A stretch of DNA of 64,000 nt from Methylotetracoccus oryzae (GTDB lineage: Bacteria; Pseudomonadota; Gammaproteobacteria; Methylococcales; Methylococcaceae). The notes below the pieces were generated by a model. The model did not search any database. It saw only the letters and a program-made list of their open reading frames with translations, and was not told the origin of the DNA. Made by a program: the position numbers and the translations under genes. This document shows, piece after piece, positions 63,851 to 64,000 of the stretch (positions are counted from its first letter, which is position 1; every line of letters starts with the position of its first letter). The DNA lies in the NCBI RefSeq assembly GCF_006175985.1, contig NZ_SRSH01000009.1, positions 1 through 64,000 on the forward strand. Reading direction: 5' to 3'.

Positions 63851-64000
63851 ATGTCGAAACCGCGTGTGGAAATCGAGTATTGCACCCAATGCCGCTGGCT
63901 GCTGCGCGCGGCCTGGCTGGCGCAGGAGTTGCTGACCACGTTCGAACAGGAGCTTGGCGCCGTCAGTCTCCTGCCGGGTACCGGAGGCACCTTCGTCGTC
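63851..64000 (+). CDS. SelT/SelW/SelH-family redox protein, partial
   Basis: The first 50 codons of a gene cut by the window end. The product begins VEIEYCTQCRWLLRAAWLAQELL, the thioredoxin-like Rdx family signature; the CxxC (Cys11, Cys14) takes the place of the CxxU of selenoprotein W. The visible end (LLPGTGGTFVV) matches the conserved strand. GAGG lies six bases before the ATG. It probably acts in thiol redox chemistry in the cytoplasm. Confidence 0.85.
   Translation, partial: MSKPRVEIEYCTQCRWLLRAAWLAQELLTTFEQELGAVSLLPGTGGTFVV

Noticed and set aside
1-64000. tRNA, rRNA or insertion sequences
   Set aside because: I looked for T-arm patterns (GGTTCGAAT-type), rRNA signatures and transposase motifs with terminal inverted repeats and found none convincing; a covariance-model scan would settle the tRNA question.

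Overview
The window is a GC-rich (roughly 60-65 percent by eye) chromosomal segment of a gammaproteobacterium. The best evidence for this is gene order: malic enzyme (maeB), hemE, aroB-aroK, pilQ-P-O-N-M, a divergent PBP1a gene and rpmE all lie together, as they do around the pil/ponA locus of Pseudomonas, and a complete aceE-aceF-lpdA operon and a lexA-imuA-imuB-dnaE2 mutagenesis cassette are also present. I cannot name the genus; a Chromatiales- or Competibacter-like lineage is a guess. I see no rRNA, tRNA, CRISPR array or intact insertion sequence.

Layout. 0-2.5 kb: a glutaredoxin-CcdA fusion, a family-6 uracil/hypoxanthine-DNA glycosylase and a tiny lipoprotein. 2.5-7.1 kb: a four-gene minus-strand operon that pairs a ZnuA-type metal-binding protein with a MacB/LolD-type ATPase, an FtsX-type permease and a large anchored protein of unknown function. 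7.1-9.8 kb: gene-poor DNA with a 40-residue lipoprotein and a small exported helical protein. 9.8-25.6 kb: an accessory-looking stretch with two paralogous exported metallophosphoesterase-LamG proteins and an FG-GAP/VCBS repeat protein, interrupted by the SOS mutasome cassette (own promoter and palindromic operator) and by a fluoride channel (crcB-like) with its DUF190 partner. An AT-rich, gene-free island precedes the VCBS gene.

26-38.9 kb: malic enzyme, a Sad-type semialdehyde dehydrogenase, a CBS-pair protein, small membrane proteins, two tandem RRM RNA-binding proteins, a 1230-residue flavo-iron-sulfur oxidoreductase that looks like a GltD-type and a PyrK-type module in one chain, and a REC-PAS-histidine kinase. 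38.9-50.5 kb: hemE, aroB, aroK and pilQPONM on the minus strand, then PBP1a, an uncharacterised protein and rpmE. 50.7-64 kb: xthA-ampG, the pyruvate dehydrogenase operon, thiE, two paralogous lipoproteins with a conserved CQC motif, two TauE/SafE permeases flanking cca, and the start of a SelW-like gene cut by the window end.

The most interesting items are the fused Nfn-like flavoprotein (33450-37142), the mixed-type ABC operon (2541-7077), the exported metallophosphoesterase family with its tandem-repeat tail, and the lexA cassette, whose -35/-10 promoter and 25-bp perfect palindrome are clearly legible.
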